Origin: an uncultured Sulfurovum sp.
Lineage (GTDB): Bacteria; Campylobacterota; Campylobacteria; Campylobacterales; Sulfurovaceae
Assembly: GCA_902727905.1 (NCBI GenBank)
Contig: CACVAR010000202.1
Span: 1-12,127 of the forward strand
Length of the DNA: 12,127 nucleotides
Direction of reading: 5' to 3'
A model generated the notes under the pieces. The model saw nothing but the letters and a program-made list of their open reading frames with translations, did no database searches and was not told the DNA's origin. Below, one piece after another: positions 1 to 7,375 of this stretch (positions within the stretch are counted from its first letter, which is position 1; every line of letters begins with the position of its first letter). A program made the position numbers and the translations under genes.

Positions 1-1109
1 ACTGAGTTGGCTACTATCTCTGTGTCCAATGCTGTTTGATCCCCTAAACTTTCAAAATCTTTTGCTGTTACTAACATACTTTCATAATGCCTTTTGTCAT
101 CCATAGAAAGTGCTATCTTTTTATCAATAATTTCTAAACGTTTTTGAGAAAGTTTAAAATTGTTAGCGACCATTTTTTTCTTCTCATTTAAGGTTGTTTT
201 GGCGTTTAAATATGCTATCTTTGAGTTTTGAACATCATCAAAACTGTTAACACTCAAAGGCAAGGTAACTTTAAACCCATAGTTAAAATACTCTCTATTT
301 AAACTAGACCCCGGTCCTGCAAACAATGGATTTAAATCTTCATTCGTATATCGACCAGTAACAGAGACTTCAGGTAAATACTGGGAGAGTATCATAAACT
401 TATTATGTTTTTTCTCTTCAACTCTTAGAGAATCCCGTTGAAGTTCTAACTGTTCGGCAACATAACGTTCTTGATCTATCATCCCAAAATTTGGTAACGT
501 TAAAGCATATGGACTGCTGTCACTTAACAAAGCAAAATCATTCTCTAGTTTTATAATACTTAACTCTAACTCTAGCTTAGAAGTAATATCTTGGTTACGT
601 TTGAGCATTGCTTGGTCGTATAAAGTTCTGTTACTCAGACCTTCTTCATAACTCTCTTTTTGTATCTGAATGTCTAAATTATCATTCTTAATACTTAGTT
701 CAAGTTTTTCCAACTGATACTTAGACTTTTTAAGATTAAACAAAATGGTCAATGCTTCAGAAATAAGCTGTCTCTTTTGTAATTCGATGTCTAAACTGTT
801 TGCTTCACCCAATGCTTTAGCATACTTTATAGCAGACCAAATTCCACCCATCTTAAATATAGGTTGATCCACAGAAACAATAAATTGTTGTGTATTAATG
901 GTATCACCAAACTGTGTTGAATAGTTTTTGGAATATTGTAAAACAACAGGGTTTATCCATGAGTTTTCTAACTGATTACTTTGAACAGCATTTTGTTCAT
1001 TTTGATACTTAAGCAATTCACTTTTGTCTGAAGAAAGAACATCACTCAACTCATTTTCTGCTTGTAAAGAAACAAGCAGAAAACTAGATAGAAGAAATAG
1101 CTTTTTCAA
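1..1109 (-). CDS. TolC-family outer membrane efflux protein, 3' end missing at window edge
   Basis: An open frame of about 369 codons reads leftwards off the window edge with no stop. From a TTG start at 1109 the protein begins MKKLFLLSSFLLVSLQA, a typical Sec signal peptide with cleavage likely after A17. It continues with long polar, coiled-coil-like helices (for example residues about 100-190). An LPEVSVTGRY segment near the middle is followed by a YGFKVTLPLSV strand, the pattern of TolC-family beta-barrel/helical-barrel repeats (LPxxxxxGxY, then GxxxxxPL). TolC proteins form trimeric outer membrane channels for type I secretion or tripartite efflux. Complete family members are usually 420-490 residues, so roughly the last 60-100 residues lie outside. 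The gene is last in the HIT-argD-TolC series and overlaps the end of argD. Partner pump genes would lie to the left, if present. The family assignment is firm; the substrate is unknown. Confidence 0.85.
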   Translation of the reverse strand, partial: MKKLFLLSSFLLVSLQAENELSDVLSSDKSELLKYQNEQNAVQSNQLENSWINPVVLQYSKNYSTQFGDTINTQQFIVSVDQPIFKMGGIWSAIKYAKALGEANSLDIELQKRQLISEALTILFNLKKSKYQLEKLELSIKNDNLDIQIQKESYEEGLSNRTLYDQAMLKRNQDITSKLELELSIIKLENDFALLSDSSPYALTLPNFGMIDQERYVAEQLELQRDSLRVEEKKHNKFMILSQYLPEVSVTGRYTNEDLNPLFAGPGSSLNREYFNYGFKVTLPLSVNSFDDVQNSKIAYLNAKTTLNEKKKMVANNFKLSQKRLEIIDKKIALSMDDKRHYESMLVTAKDFESLGDQTALDTEIVANS

Positions 1110-2268
1110 AACGTTCAAATCCTTCATCTATTTCAGAGGCTGTAATGGTTAGTGCAGGTAAAAAACGTACCGTATTTTTTCCAGCAGGAAGCACTATTAG
1201 TTTATTTTCCATACAATTTGTAAGCACAGCTTTCATGGTCTCAGAATCTTTCGCACGTAGACCTCGCATAAGCCCTAAACCTACTTCTTCAGTAAATAGA
1301 TTAGTGTACTTAGTTGCGATCTCTTTTAGCTTTACAGTGAAATATGCTAATGTTTCAATTAATTGCCCCTCATTATCCATTTGTGACAACACTTCAAGTA
1401 CAGCTAAACCAGCTCTTGTACTTAAATAATTACCTCCAAAGGTAGAACCATGATCCCCTGCACTTAAAACATCTTTGTGCTTTGTCATCACAGCCCCAAT
1501 AGGCACACCACCACCAAGACCTTTTGCCATGGTAATAATGTCAGGGTTAATTTCATACATATTTGAAGCCAACATTTTACCTGTACGGTAAATACCTGTT
1601 TGCACCTCATCAACTATTAATAAGATATCTTTTTCTTTAAGATATTTTTCTAACTTCTGAATCTCTTCTTTAGCAAAAGGTTGAACCCCACCCTCACCTT
1701 GAACAAGCTCAATCATAACGGCTACTGTTTCATCATCAATATTTTCATAAACAGACTCTAAACCTTTTACATAGGAAAAACCTGCTGGATAAGGAGAAAA
1801 GTTAGGGGTATGAAAATGTTCTTGACCTGTTGCTTTTACTGTGGTAATGGTTCTACCATGAAATGAATGCTCTAAAGTTATTACCTTATAACGCTTCTTA
1901 TCAAATTTAGTTTCACCATACTTACGTGCTATTTTAATAGCACCTTCATTTGCCTCTGCGCCAGAGTTTGCAAAAAATATTGCACCATCATAATTAGCTA
2001 AAATACAAATTTGTTCTGCTAACTTGGCTTGTGGCTCTATAATCTGTAAATTCGAAATATGAATAATTTTTGCTGCTTGATCTTGAATCGCTTCTACTAA
2101 AGTAGAATTGTTATGTCCTACTGAGTTTACGGCTATACCTGATGCAAAGTCAATATAATCTTCACCACTATCAGTAAAAAGTGTTGAGCCTTCTCCTTTT
2201 ACAAAATTGGTGTAGTTACGGTTATAGGTTTGCAACCCATATTGTTTGTCTAATTGTTCTAATGTCAT
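1084..2268 (-). CDS. argD: Acetylornithine aminotransferase (class III PLP aminotransferase)
   Basis: This 394-residue cytosolic enzyme belongs to the class III, PLP-dependent aminotransferases and fits the usual ArgD length of about 390-400. ArgD converts N-acetylglutamate semialdehyde and glutamate to N-acetylornithine and 2-oxoglutarate in arginine synthesis. In many bacteria it also acts on N-succinyl-LL-diaminopimelate in lysine/peptidoglycan precursor synthesis. Visible motifs are NSGAEANE (101-108, phosphate site), HSFHGRT (134-140), DEVQTG (220-225, cofactor Asp220), the Schiff-base lysine K249 in TMAKGLGGG, GSTFGGN (274-280) and RFLPALTI with substrate Arg368. The ATG start has AGGA about 11 bases upstream. 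It sits 22 bases after the HIT gene and overlaps the TolC-like gene by 26 bases, so all three are probably one transcript. A related omega-aminotransferase specificity cannot be excluded by sequence alone, but ArgD fits best. Confidence 0.9.
   Translation of the reverse strand: MTLEQLDKQYGLQTYNRNYTNFVKGEGSTLFTDSGEDYIDFASGIAVNSVGHNNSTLVEAIQDQAAKIIHISNLQIIEPQAKLAEQICILANYDGAIFFANSGAEANEGAIKIARKYGETKFDKKRYKVITLEHSFHGRTITTVKATGQEHFHTPNFSPYPAGFSYVKGLESVYENIDDETVAVMIELVQGEGGVQPFAKEEIQKLEKYLKEKDILLIVDEVQTGIYRTGKMLASNMYEINPDIITMAKGLGGGVPIGAVMTKHKDVLSAGDHGSTFGGNYLSTRAGLAVLEVLSQMDNEGQLIETLAYFTVKLKEIATKYTNLFTEEVGLGLMRGLRAKDSETMKAVLTNCMENKLIVLPAGKNTVRFLPALTITASEIDEGFERFEKAISSI
1107..1124 (-). promoter_or_regulatory. 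Ribosome binding site deciding a TTG start for the TolC-like gene
   Basis: On the minus strand AAGGA (1124-1120) lies 10 bases before a TTG codon at 1109-1107, which opens a clean signal peptide (MKKLF...). The in-frame ATG at 1127-1125 has no comparable site upstream and would add MKDLNV before a second Leu-Lys-Lys. AAGGA also precedes the HIT, ispH, rpsA and right-hand TolC starts. The TTG start is therefore preferred, though the spacing is a little long and the ATG cannot be excluded. Confidence 0.55.
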
Positions 2269-2290
2269 TGTTTATTATTTCCTAATTTAT

Positions 2291-2644
2291 CTACATATTT
2301 TTATGTGGTTCGTCTGTCAAATGTCCAAAAGGTAGTTTTGCACCACCCATAATATGAAAATGTAAATGATGCACTTCTTGTCCACCATCATCTCCATTAT
2401 TGGTAATAAGTCTGTAACCTGTCTTATCTATACCTGTAAGTTTTGCTACTTCTTGAATAAATGTGGTCATACCAGCCATCATCTCAGGATGAACATCTTG
2501 AAAACAATCAACGTGATTTTTAGGAATAACTAAAATATGAATTGGTGCTTTTGGGTGTAAATCATGAAAAGCCATAAACTCATCATTCTCTAAAACCTTA
2601 TTACTCGGTATCTCACCATTTACTAATTTACAAAAAATACACAT
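2291..2644 (-). CDS. HIT-family (HINT-like) nucleotide-binding hydrolase
   Basis: This is a 117-residue histidine triad protein. The defining HxHxHxx motif appears as HLHFHIM near residues 93-99, where the middle histidine is the nucleophile in hydrolysis of nucleoside phosphoramidates or dinucleotides. An N-terminal CIFC (C2 and C5) is the zinc-site half seen in many bacterial HINT proteins. Other family signatures are FHDLHPKAPIHILVIPKNH (27-45), NNGDDGGQEV (82-91) and a C-terminal tail rich in Gly/Pro. The start is the ATG at 2644, with AAGGA six bases upstream. The frame stays open further upstream but only through the promoter and antisense to pheS. A HIT gene divergent from pheS matches my recollection of Campylobacter gene order. 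Its physiological substrate is unknown. Confidence 0.92.
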   Translation of the reverse strand: MCIFCKLVNGEIPSNKVLENDEFMAFHDLHPKAPIHILVIPKNHVDCFQDVHPEMMAGMTTFIQEVAKLTGIDKTGYRLITNNGDDGGQEVHHLHFHIMGGAKLPFGHLTDEPHKNM

Positions 2645-2681
2645 CTTAAATCCTTCATTGCTTATCTTATTTATTTTAAAA

Positions 2682-2690
2682 ATTATAACA
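2682..2690 (-). promoter_or_regulatory. Extended -10 promoter for the HIT-argD-TolC operon
   Basis: Read on the minus strand the sequence is TGTTATAAT, a perfect TATAAT box (2687-2682) with the extended TGn element. It lies 38 bases upstream of the HIT start codon, giving a leader of roughly 30 bases. No good -35 box is seen, which is usual for sigma-70 promoters in Campylobacterota. Confidence 0.7.
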
Positions 2691-2714
2691 CATTCAATCC
2701 CACTATTAGCATAG

Positions 2715-2726
2715 TTTGGATAAAAT
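2715..2726 (+). promoter_or_regulatory. Probable -10 region for the pheS operon
   Basis: TTTGGATAAAAT resembles the TTTGnTATAAT pattern of Campylobacterota sigma-70 promoters, with TAAAAT at 2721-2726. Transcription would begin near 2733, leaving a leader of under 30 bases before the TTG start of pheS. That is too short for a T-box or for a leader-peptide attenuator such as that of E. coli pheST. This is a weaker match than the divergent HIT promoter. Confidence 0.5.
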
Positions 2727-2750
2727 CCGACAAAATAAAATAATTGGATA

Positions 2751-2762
2751 GAGGTTATTTTG
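2751..2762 (+). promoter_or_regulatory. Ribosome binding site and TTG start of pheS
   Basis: GAGG (2751-2754) stands five bases before a TTG at 2760. No ATG or GTG lies in a better position, and starting here gives a 330-residue protein, the usual PheS length in related bacteria. A TTG start is therefore likely. Confidence 0.7.
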
Positions 2763-3752
2763 GAAACATTAGAAAACCAAATTAGTGATGCAAATTCGCT
2801 TGTTGAATTAGAGAAAGTTCGTATTGAACTTTTTGGTAAAAAAGGTGCATTGGCAAAAGAGTTTGCTAAGCTGAAAGATGTACCTGGACCTGAAAAAAAA
2901 GCATTCGCTGAAGGTCTAAACAAAAATAAAGCCACCTTACAAGCAAGCTTTGATGAACGCTATGAAACACTTAAAAAAGAAGAAATTGAAAAACTTTTAA
3001 AAGCTGAAGCCATTGATGTTTCTCTTTATGGAAATCTCAATGAAAAGGGTGCGTATCATCCAGTTATGTCAACGATGGATAAGATTATAGACTACTTTGT
3101 CGCCTTAAACTTTTCGATTGAAGATGGACCAAAAGTTGAAGATGACTTTCATAACTTTGAAGCATTAAACTTACCTAAAAACCACCCTGCACGTGATATG
3201 CAAGACACATTTTTCTTTAAAGATGGTGCTGTACTTAGAACACATACTTCACCTGTACAAATTAGAACCATGTTACAACAAAAGCCACCTATCCGTATGA
3301 TTGCACCAGGCGCTGTTTTTAGAAAAGATTATGACATTACCCATACACCAATGTTTCACCAAGTGGAAGGTCTGGTTGTTGATGCTAAAGGTGAAATAAA
3401 TTTTGCAAATTTAAAAGCAATTATGTCTGACTTTCTACACTATATGTTTGGTGATGTTGAAGTACGCTTTAGACCAAGTTTCTTCCCGTTTACTGAGCCA
3501 TCATCTGAAGTTGATATCTCTTGTATCTTCTGTGATGCTGAAGGATGTCGTGTCTGTTCACACACAGGCTGGTTAGAAGTATTGGGTTGTGGAATTGTTG
3601 ACTCTAATGTTTTTGATGCTGTTGAATATAAAGACGTAAGTGGTTATGCCTTTGGTTTAGGGGTTGAAAGATTTGCCATGTTACTACACAAAGTTCCCGA
3701 TCTTAGAATGCTATTTGAAGGTGATACACGTTTATTGGAGCAATTTAGATGA
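2760..3752 (+). CDS. pheS: Phenylalanine--tRNA ligase alpha subunit
   Basis: PheS is the catalytic subunit of the alpha2-beta2 phenylalanyl-tRNA synthetase, which attaches phenylalanine to tRNA-Phe using ATP in the cytosol. The 330 residues comprise an N-terminal helical arm (about 1-80, charged, coiled-coil-like) that contacts tRNA, then the class II catalytic core. Core motifs are HPARDMQDTFF (142-152), RTHTSPVQIR (160-169), the motif 2 region FRKDYDITHTPMFHQVEG (187-204), FRPSFFPFTEPS (237-248) and motif 3 in FGLGVERFAML (298-308). A Cys4 cluster, C255, C258, C263 and C266 followed by HTGW, is a knuckle seen in many bacterial PheS proteins and could bind metal. The gene overlaps pheT by four bases (ATGA), indicating coupled translation of the two subunits. 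Identification is secure. Confidence 0.97.
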   Translation: METLENQISDANSLVELEKVRIELFGKKGALAKEFAKLKDVPGPEKKAFAEGLNKNKATLQASFDERYETLKKEEIEKLLKAEAIDVSLYGNLNEKGAYHPVMSTMDKIIDYFVALNFSIEDGPKVEDDFHNFEALNLPKNHPARDMQDTFFFKDGAVLRTHTSPVQIRTMLQQKPPIRMIAPGAVFRKDYDITHTPMFHQVEGLVVDAKGEINFANLKAIMSDFLHYMFGDVEVRFRPSFFPFTEPSSEVDISCIFCDAEGCRVCSHTGWLEVLGCGIVDSNVFDAVEYKDVSGYAFGLGVERFAMLLHKVPDLRMLFEGDTRLLEQFR

Positions 3753-6085
3753 TAATTACACGAACTTGGTTAAATAACTTTTTAGATATCTCAGAAGTAT
3801 CTGATGATGTACTGTACAAAACACTTAATGCCATTGGTTTAGAAGTAGACAGTATTACTGCTCATACTATTCCAGAGAAAATTGTTGTTGGGAAAATACT
3901 CTCTTGTGAAAAGCACCCTGATGCAGATAAACTTAATGTTTGTCAGATCGAAATAAATGCTGGTACTGTACGCCAAATTGTGTGTGGTGCAGCTAATGTT
4001 GTCGATGCCCAATACGTAGCCGTAGCGACCATTGGTGCAAAATTAAGTGCTGACTTTGAAATTAAACATGCAAAGCTACGTGGTGTTGAGTCAGAAGGTA
4101 TGGTGTGTTCAGCTTCGGAATTAGGACTTCCAGATATTGGTGATGGTATTGTTATTTTAGACAATAGTATTGGTGAGCTTGTTGTAGGAAAAGAGTTAAG
4201 TGAATACAAGAAACTTGCTGATACAGTTATAGAACTTGAGCTAACAGCTAACCGTGGAGATTGTCTATCTATTCATGGTGTTGCAAGAGACCTATCTGCT
4301 GCATTAAATATCCCCATGAAAAAATTTGACTATGAAAGTCAAAACCAAGAAAAAATTGGTTTAGCAAGAGTTGCAAAACTAACCACAGAAGGTGAGATTA
4401 GTGCTTCTTTAGAATATGCGATGGCGAGCATAGAAAGCATACATACTTCTTTACTATTCTCTTTACGTCTAGGATTTGTTGAAGAACTCCAAAATGACTC
4501 TTTAAGCAACATACTTAAATATATTACTCACTCAACTGGCGTTATATTAAGAGCCTATGATGTAAGTCATTTAAATCTAGAAAATAATGAAAAACTGGTT
4601 ATTAATGCTAAAAATGTTAATGATGTAATTCATATATCTTTAGATGATAAACTTGGTTCATATTTGGGTATCAATCAAGAAGATGCATTAAAGGCTACAG
4701 AAGAGTCAACACAAGTACTCTTTCAAGCTTCATACATGAACCCTACTCTACTTGTAGATGTTGTTTCAGAGCAAAAACTAGATACGGATGAGCTTTACTA
4801 TAACACATCACGTGGTTCCGAACCTAACTTATGTTTTGGTATCGCTTACTTAACTTACTTATTTGAAAACTACAATATCTCAAAACTTTTTGATGGTACT
4901 ATTTCAATTAGCCAAGAAGTTGAAGACCAAATCATTACTGTTTCAACTGAAGAAGTTTGTCAAATTATTGGTAATGAGATTCCTAAGATGGAGATTATTA
5001 ATATTTTAAAATCTTTAGGTTTTGGTGTTCAAACAACAGCTGAGGACAAATTTGGAGTAACTATTCCAGCCTATAGGCATGATGTTCAAAATATCCAAGA
5101 TATTACTGAAGAGATTGTACGTATCATTGGGATTGATAATATTGAAGCAAAAGCGTTAAAGTTTATTGAACAGAATCGTACTAACGATACCATGAAAAGG
5201 TATTATGCAAAAAAAGAGTTACGCTCACGTGCAGTTTCTGCAGGTTTTGATGAAAGTATGTCATATGCCTTTACAGACAAAATGCTTCTAACAAAGTATA
5301 ACTTTCCTGTTGTAGATGAAGAACTAGACATTATTAATCCTATTACAGCTGACTTCAATACACTAAGAACAACTATTGCTATCAATTTATTACAAGCTGC
5401 AAAACGGAATGTTAACTATTCTAAAAAATCAACAGCACTTTTTGAAATTGGTACCATCTTCAATGAAAATCGTGAAGAAAAAGATGTTTTAAGCCTTATA
5501 TATACTGGACAAAAAGAGTCAGAAAATGTTTCCAATGCAGGAAAACCTGAAAACATTGACTTTGAAAGTTTCGTAAAAAAAGTTTCATCTGTTATTGGAA
5601 ACTTTGAACTACGAACATCATTACAAACAAATGAAATTATTCATCCTTATCAATCTGCTGATATTATTATTAATAATCAAACCTGTGGATACCTAAGTAA
5701 AGTACATCCTACTGTTTGTGAAGAATTTGATTTAAAAGAAACTTTTATTGCAGAAATAGACTTTTCAGCTTTAGTACCACAACATATTAATGCTAATTCC
5801 ATTTCAAAATTTCAAGGTGTCTATAAAGATTTAAGTTTTGTCATTAACAAAAACACACCTTACAGCCAAATATGTTTAACGACCAGAGCATTAAAGCTCC
5901 CATTACTTAAAAAATTCTATGCCGTTGATGTCTATGAAGATGAAACACTTGGAGATGATAAAAGTTTATCTTTACGTCTTTTTATACAATCACTAAATGA
6001 TACTTTAAAAGATGAAGAGATTGATCAAACAGTTAATGCTATTATCAGAGAATTAGAAATTACTTATGGGGCTAAGCTTAGATGA
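3749..6085 (+). CDS. pheT: Phenylalanine--tRNA ligase beta subunit
   Basis: PheT, 778 residues, is the structural, tRNA-binding and normally proofreading subunit paired with PheS. Domains in order: an N-terminal segment (MIITRTWLNNFLDIS); an EMAP/OB-fold tRNA-binding domain at about 39-150 (HPDADKLNVCQ at 56-66, GVESEGMVCSASELGL at 112-127); the ELTANRGDCLS junction (164-174); a B3/B4 region at about 205-375; a B5 domain at about 395-465 (YRHDVQNIQDITEEIVRIIG); a catalytic-like core domain; and a C-terminal ferredoxin-fold anticodon-binding domain at about 685-778 (KDLSFVIN, LRLFIQSLNDTLKDEEI). The B3/B4 editing region lacks the usual signature residues, discussed as a finding. It overlaps both pheS and aroA by four bases, so it lies within one translationally coupled unit. 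Confidence 0.96.
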   Translation: MIITRTWLNNFLDISEVSDDVLYKTLNAIGLEVDSITAHTIPEKIVVGKILSCEKHPDADKLNVCQIEINAGTVRQIVCGAANVVDAQYVAVATIGAKLSADFEIKHAKLRGVESEGMVCSASELGLPDIGDGIVILDNSIGELVVGKELSEYKKLADTVIELELTANRGDCLSIHGVARDLSAALNIPMKKFDYESQNQEKIGLARVAKLTTEGEISASLEYAMASIESIHTSLLFSLRLGFVEELQNDSLSNILKYITHSTGVILRAYDVSHLNLENNEKLVINAKNVNDVIHISLDDKLGSYLGINQEDALKATEESTQVLFQASYMNPTLLVDVVSEQKLDTDELYYNTSRGSEPNLCFGIAYLTYLFENYNISKLFDGTISISQEVEDQIITVSTEEVCQIIGNEIPKMEIINILKSLGFGVQTTAEDKFGVTIPAYRHDVQNIQDITEEIVRIIGIDNIEAKALKFIEQNRTNDTMKRYYAKKELRSRAVSAGFDESMSYAFTDKMLLTKYNFPVVDEELDIINPITADFNTLRTTIAINLLQAAKRNVNYSKKSTALFEIGTIFNENREEKDVLSLIYTGQKESENVSNAGKPENIDFESFVKKVSSVIGNFELRTSLQTNEIIHPYQSADIIINNQTCGYLSKVHPTVCEEFDLKETFIAEIDFSALVPQHINANSISKFQGVYKDLSFVINKNTPYSQICLTTRALKLPLLKKFYAVDVYEDETLGDDKSLSLRLFIQSLNDTLKDEEIDQTVNAIIRELEITYGAKLR

Positions 6086-7371
6086 AAAATGTAACCGTTT
6101 CAGCAGTTGAAGAAGCCTTTACATTAGAATGTTTGGACATTGCACCTGACAAATCTATTTCACATAGATGTGCTATGTTCTCTCTTCTCTCGGACAAACC
6201 TTCTAAAATCAAAAATTTCCTTTTAGGGGAAGACACTTTAGCCTCTCTATCCATTGCTGAACAACTGGGTGCAAGGGTACAAAGAGAAGGTGGGAATGTT
6301 CAGATTATTCCTCCTTCTAAACTTACAGAGCCTTCAAATATTTTAGACTGTGGTAATGCTGGAACGGGTATGCGACTTTATGCTGGTTTGCTTTCAGGTA
6401 TTGAAGGTTCTTTTATTCTAACAGGTGATAAATATTTACGTTCACGCCCTATGAATCGTGTTGGCATACCTTTACGTAATATTGGTGCAAAAATCGATGG
6501 TAGAGAAAATGGTAACCTTGCCCCTTTAGCTATTAGAGGTGGTGACTTAAAGTCATTTAAATATGCTTCACCTATTGACTCGGCTCAAATTAAATCAGCA
6601 CTTATTCTTGCTGCCCTTCAAGCTGATGAGACATCACTCTATAAAGAAGAACTTCTATCAAGAGACCATACAGAAAGAATGTTATCTGGTATGGGTGCAA
6701 CCGTGGCTTTACAATCTGATGGATGGATTAAAATTGTGCCTCTGGAAAAACCTTTAAACCCATTAAACATAACTGTACCAGCCGACCCATCAAGTGGCTT
6801 CTTCTTTGCCGTTGCTGCTGCTATTATTCCAAGTGCATCAACAGTTATTAAAAATGTAACACTCAATCCTACTAGAATTGAAGCCTACAAAATCCTAGAA
6901 AAAATGGGTACAAATATTTCTTATATCGAAAAAGAAAATATCTATGAACCAATTGGTGATATAGAAATTTCTTATAATGGTACACTTTCAGCTACAACCG
7001 TTGAAAGTAACATTGCCTGGCTTATTGATGAACTCCCTGCTCTATCCATCGCTATGTCTGTCGCTAATGGAACTTCTTTAGTAAAAAATGCGAAAGAATT
7101 ACGTGTTAAAGAGAGTGATAGAATTAGTACTGTACTTACAGGTCTAAATGCTTGTGGTATAGAAACGATAGAGCATGAAGATGGATATGAAATAATTGGT
7201 GGAGAAATAAAATCTGCCACAGTCAATAGTCATGGAGATCATAGAATAGCTATGAGTTTTGCCATTGCTGGACTACTCTCAGAAATGAAAATTGAAGACA
7301 CAGAATGCATTGATACTTCATTTCCAAATTTTTTCGATATACTTACTCAAATTACACATATTAAGGATTAA
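6082..7371 (+). CDS. aroA: 3-phosphoshikimate 1-carboxyvinyltransferase (EPSP synthase), class II-like
   Basis: This 429-residue cytosolic enzyme transfers the enolpyruvyl group of phosphoenolpyruvate to shikimate 3-phosphate, the step before chorismate in aromatic amino acid synthesis. Substrate-site motifs are DKSISHR (23-29), NAGTGMR (92-98), LRSRPM (119-124), SAQIK (167-171), DELPAL with catalytic Asp316, RVKESDRI (341-348), GDHRIAM (385-391) and SFPNFF (413-418). It carries the four motifs I recall as marking class II EPSP synthases: GDK (115-117), SAQxK, RxHxE (194-198) and NxTR (262-265). At the glyphosate-relevant position it has Gly94 rather than the Ala of the tolerant CP4 enzyme. 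Its ATG overlaps the pheT stop by four bases and has only a weak ribosome site, so translation probably depends on coupling. Confidence 0.96.
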   Translation: MKNVTVSAVEEAFTLECLDIAPDKSISHRCAMFSLLSDKPSKIKNFLLGEDTLASLSIAEQLGARVQREGGNVQIIPPSKLTEPSNILDCGNAGTGMRLYAGLLSGIEGSFILTGDKYLRSRPMNRVGIPLRNIGAKIDGRENGNLAPLAIRGGDLKSFKYASPIDSAQIKSALILAALQADETSLYKEELLSRDHTERMLSGMGATVALQSDGWIKIVPLEKPLNPLNITVPADPSSGFFFAVAAAIIPSASTVIKNVTLNPTRIEAYKILEKMGTNISYIEKENIYEPIGDIEISYNGTLSATTVESNIAWLIDELPALSIAMSVANGTSLVKNAKELRVKESDRISTVLTGLNACGIETIEHEDGYEIIGGEIKSATVNSHGDHRIAMSFAIAGLLSEMKIEDTECIDTSFPNFFDILTQITHIKD

Positions 7372-7375
7372 TATT

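Noticed and set aside
1145..1429. Plus-strand open frame of 94 codons opposite argD
   Set aside because: It lies entirely antisense to conserved argD coding sequence and looks like a by-product of its codon use. Similar open frames opposite or within pheT, aroA, rpsA and serA were discarded for the same reason.
2727..2759. T-box or phenylalanine attenuator leader before pheS
   Set aside because: Only about 27 bases separate the probable transcription start from the start codon, with no hairpin or Phe-rich leader peptide.
2645..2935. Upstream open extension of the HIT gene adding about 97 residues
   Set aside because: It runs through the HIT promoter and antisense to pheS, has no HIT-family homology that I recognise, and the ATG at 2644 has an ideal AAGGA site and a family-typical N-terminus (MCIFC).
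3749..3752. Possible frameshift between pheS and pheT
   Set aside because: Both proteins are full length and well formed; the ATGA overlap is normal translational coupling, as also at 6082-6085.
7292..7375. Earlier ATG for ispH inside aroA adding 28 residues
   Set aside because: AAGGA at 7363-7367 points to the ATG at 7376, which gives the standard IspH start; the extension is out-of-frame aroA sequence.
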